A stretch of DNA of 6,769 bases from Clostridia bacterium (GTDB lineage Bacteria > Bacillota > Clostridia > Oscillospirales > Ruminococcaceae). Made by a program: the position numbers and the translations under genes. Below are positions 5,377-6,769 of the stretch, piece after piece. The notes under the pieces are model-generated. The model worked only from the letters and a program-made list of their open reading frames with translations. It was not told the DNA's origin and searched no databases. The stretch is from assembly GCA_026000865.1 (NCBI GenBank), contig BNZF01000062.1, forward strand, positions 1-6,769, in the 5' to 3' direction. Positions within the stretch are counted from its first letter, which is position 1. Each line of letters opens with the position of its first letter.

Positions 5377-5396
5377 TTTTTTAGTTTGAGCAGCAA
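5377..5396 (-). promoter_or_regulatory. conserved 20-bp proximal leader block, phosphatase copy
   Basis: On the minus strand this reads TTGCTGCTCAAACTAAAAAA and differs at one base from 4341-4360 in the membrane-protein leader. TTGCTG could serve as a -35 box with AATAAA (5366-5371 in the minus reading) 17 or so bases on, but the same spacing is not kept in the other leader. Confidence 0.4.
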
Positions 5397-5421
5397 TCTT
5401 GCCCTTTGCGACCTTTAATCA

Positions 5422-5474
5422 TTGCACTCTTAATTTGCCATTGCGACTTTTTCAGCATAAATGATCTGCGACCA
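5422..5474 (-). promoter_or_regulatory. conserved 53-bp leader block, phosphatase copy
   Basis: This block is 50/53 identical to 4467-4519, on the same strand and in the same position relative to the next gene and the preceding foldback repeat. TGCGAC (plus-strand reading) occurs at 5407, 5442 and 5467. The block holds TATGCT as a possible -10. It may be the duplicated promoter region of the two genes or a leader RNA element. Confidence 0.6.
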
Positions 5475-5480
5475 GTGCGT

Positions 5481-5713
5481 CGGATAGTTTATAGTTATGG
5501 TGTCCGCCCTGCGGGCGGACGTTTACGCGATGAAGTTTAACTTAATCGTTAGTTAACTCACGCGTTTTGCGGGACATAATAGAAATTTTTTATATGAAGT
5601 CGCAAAACGCGGAATTAAAATAATCATATATTATAAGTGTCTCGCGAAAAACGTCCGCCCGCAGGGCGGACTGGGCAACTTTACACTATACACTTTTAAC
5701 TATAAACTAACCG
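5481..5713. repeat. mirror-symmetric foldback element with 17-bp terminal inverted repeats
   Basis: The terminal inverted repeats are CGGATAGTTTATAGTTA (5481-5497) and TAACTATAAACTAACCG (5697-5713), with one mismatch. Within them, 5502-5524 and 5649-5671 are perfect 23-base inverted copies, each itself a hairpin: GTCCGCCC-TGC-GGGCGGAC on the left and GTCCGCCC-GCA-GGGCGGAC on the right. A reversed core (5526-5562) and a degenerate forward core (5608-5647) lie inside, and CGCGTTTTGCG (5561-5571) pairs with CGCAAAACGCG (5601-5611). The whole could fold as one long cruciform. It carries no open reading frame of note and looks like a small non-autonomous MITE-like element. Confidence 0.88.
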
Positions 5714-6000
5714 TTGTGTATGAAAACATTTTAACAACTATATCTGTTTTGTCAATAACTTTCTGTGATTTGATAAAAAAATTATGTTTATTTTTTGAAC
5801 AAAATACCGATAATAGCAATAGAAAAACATATTTAAGTCTATATTAAGGGAATATATGATATTTTTATTGCGATAAATTTGTATTTATATTTAAAACCAT
5901 TTTAAAAACACCTAAACTCTGCAAAATATATTAACAAAGAGTTAAATTATGCTGTGTTATTGCGTTTGCGAAAATATACCTATTATAAATTCGTTTCGCA
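5714..6000. other. AT-rich gene-free stretch upstream of the FlgM-like gene
   Basis: No gene, RNA or repeat-family member is recognised here. Short ATG-led frames end within a few codons. It presumably separates the divergent phosphatase and FlgM-like genes and may hold promoters. ACCGATAA (5806-5813) resembles the -10 of sigma-D/sigma-28 flagellar promoters, but a TAAA -35 is not present about 15 bases upstream, and it lies 355 bases from the gene. Confidence 0.5.
5960..5989 (+). promoter_or_regulatory. possible sigma-A-type promoter for the FlgM-like gene
   Basis: TTGCGT (5960-5965) and TATAAA (5984-5989) are spaced 18 bases apart in the right orientation. If used, transcription would begin just before the repeat array, so all the array's hairpins would be in the 5' untranslated leader. 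AT-rich DNA yields such matches by chance. Confidence 0.3.
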
Positions 6001-6151
6001 CGCGAAGTTAAGCTAACTGTTAAGTTAAAATATGTCGCGAAATACATGCAGGTGTTACCTGTCGCGAAATACATGCAGGTGTTATCTGTCGTGAGATTAA
6101 ACTAACAATTAAGTTAAACTAAGCCGTGAAACACATGCAGGTGTTACCTGC
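6001..6151. repeat. modular core-hairpin array (C-H-H-C-H) abutting the FlgM-like gene
   Basis: Core modules of 35 bp lie at 6001-6035 and 6090-6124 (CGCGAAGTTAAGCTAACTGT and CGTGAGATTAAACTAACAAT at their starts). Hairpin modules of 27 bp lie at 6036-6062, 6063-6089 and 6125-6151, each with CAGGT-GTT-ACCTG or a one-mismatch variant. The array ends five bases before the AGGAG ribosome binding site. It is the same module set as the 63-bp units at 2791-2916 (27 + 36), in a different order. Confidence 0.85.
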
Positions 6152-6168
6152 CACTAGGAGTGAGGAAC

Positions 6169-6486
6169 ATGTCAATCAACAATATTTTAAACAATCTTTC
6201 AAATGTAAATAGCACACAGTCTGCGGGAAAAGCGGCTTATGCTAAGATACCTCAGTCAGCACCGCAGGTCGTTTTGAGGGAGAAATCTGCACCTGTTGAC
6301 GAAATTCGTATCAGCGGTAAAGCAATCGCTGATAAAGAAATCGCTGACGAAAAGAAAAAAATTACTGCCGAACTTACCGCCGACCGCTCTGAATATTTAA
6401 ATGCGGTTAAAGAGCAATATAACAGCGGTGCTTATAATGTTTCGTCAACTGATATTGCTAACTCTATTTTGAGCAGGTTTATCTGA
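6169..6486 (+). CDS. flgM: FlgM-like anti-sigma-28 factor
   Basis: FlgM proteins bind and hold back the flagellar sigma factor (sigma-28/sigma-D) until the hook-basal body is complete. The 105-residue product has a disordered-looking N-terminal half (Asn, Ser, Ala, Pro rich), then VDEIRISGKAIADK (43-56), which matches the family's 'DKVEIS..A' signature. The C-terminal part, DRSEYLNAVKEQYNSGAYNV (72-91) followed by SSTDIANSILSRFI, fits the 'R...V..IK..I..G.Y.VD...IA..L' pattern that contacts sigma. The ATG at 6169 is eight bases after AGGAG (6156-6160); an in-frame GTG at 6160 overlaps that site and was rejected. No other flagellar gene is in the window, so this may open a flagellar cluster to the right or be isolated. 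A hairpin repeat array lies immediately upstream. The sequence is short and the match is by eye, so the name is probable rather than certain. Confidence 0.68.
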   Translation: MSINNILNNLSNVNSTQSAGKAAYAKIPQSAPQVVLREKSAPVDEIRISGKAIADKEIADEKKKITAELTADRSEYLNAVKEQYNSGAYNVSSTDIANSILSRFI

Positions 6487-6553
6487 TTTTAATCTATGAT
6501 TAGTAAATTTATATAACGATAAAACTGTGACTATAAATAGAAATTTATAAATA

Positions 6554-6769
6554 CTCGCGAGAATGCAGACCAAAACTACCTGCCGCGAGATTAAAATAAC
6601 AATTAAGTTAAAATATAACGCGAGAACATATGCGAGAAGTCTCCTGCTTTGTAGCAGAATCAGTGACTTGTCGTAGCGTTTACGTGTAGACCACGAAGTG
6701 TTTCCCCATCGCCCGCGACATTAGAACAAAAGATGCCAGTAAAATATGACGCGAAAAACATGCAGGTGT
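6554..6769. repeat. repeat-family cluster downstream of the FlgM-like gene, cut by the window edge
   Basis: CTCGCG (6554-6559) and CGCGAG (6584-6589) enclose a decayed hairpin module (GCAG...CTACCTGC). A full core follows (6584-6622), starting CGCGAGATTAAAATAACAAT. CTGCT-TTGT-AGCAG (6644-6657) is another small hairpin. The last bases (6742-6769) begin a new hairpin module, ACGCGAAAAACATGCAGGTGT, truncated at the edge. The stretch between 6658 and 6741 is less AT-rich and holds no recognised gene. Confidence 0.7.

Overview
The window looks like AT-rich chromosomal DNA of a Clostridia-type Firmicute, probably an anaerobe. The reasons are the low GC, strong GAGG-type Shine-Dalgarno sites, some GTG/TTG starts, a DacF/PBP5-type carboxypeptidase next to an RluB-type pseudouridine synthase, a short stand-alone B12-dependent methionine synthase reactivation protein, and a FlgM-like anti-sigma factor. 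No rRNA, tRNA, transposase, phage gene or CRISPR array is visible.

Layout, left to right. 1-355: two perfect 127-bp direct repeats around a structured spacer. 419-1510 (+): secreted D-alanyl-D-alanine carboxypeptidase. 1521-1725: foldback repeat, then a leader. 1839-2564 (+): rRNA pseudouridine synthase. 2565-2960: a second, expanded repeat cluster between two convergent genes. 2956-3480 (-): methionine synthase activation-domain protein, whose stop codon lies inside a repeat hairpin. 3618-4307 (-): membrane protein resembling DUF975. 4308-4520: its long leader. 4525-4731: foldback repeat. 4736-5338 (-): CobC-like histidine phosphatase with Cys in place of the catalytic His of the RHG motif. 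5339-5474: its leader. 5481-5713: the most symmetric foldback repeat. 5714-6000: AT-rich DNA with no gene seen. 6001-6151: modular hairpin array. 6169-6486 (+): FlgM-like protein. 6554-6769: more of the same repeat family, running off the edge.

The genes are ordinary housekeeping or accessory functions: cell-wall trimming, ribosomal RNA modification, B12-linked chemistry and possible flagellar regulation. They do not form one pathway. The reactivation protein and the CobC-like phosphatase share a possible cobalamin theme, but that is inference.

The unusual part is the intergenic DNA. Nearly every gap holds a member of one modular repeat family. It is built from a 35-36-bp core (C, TTAAnnTAACnATTAAGTTAAA-like, bounded by CGCG), a 27-bp hairpin module (H, short stem with a three-base loop), and TAATAGTTA-type ends. 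In the best copies these form a mirror-symmetric foldback of about 200 bp: end-H-C'-centre-C-H-end. Hairpin stems differ in sequence between copies but stay paired. Upstream of four genes the element is followed at once by a second conserved block carrying GGTCGCA; two of these leaders are 50/53 identical.
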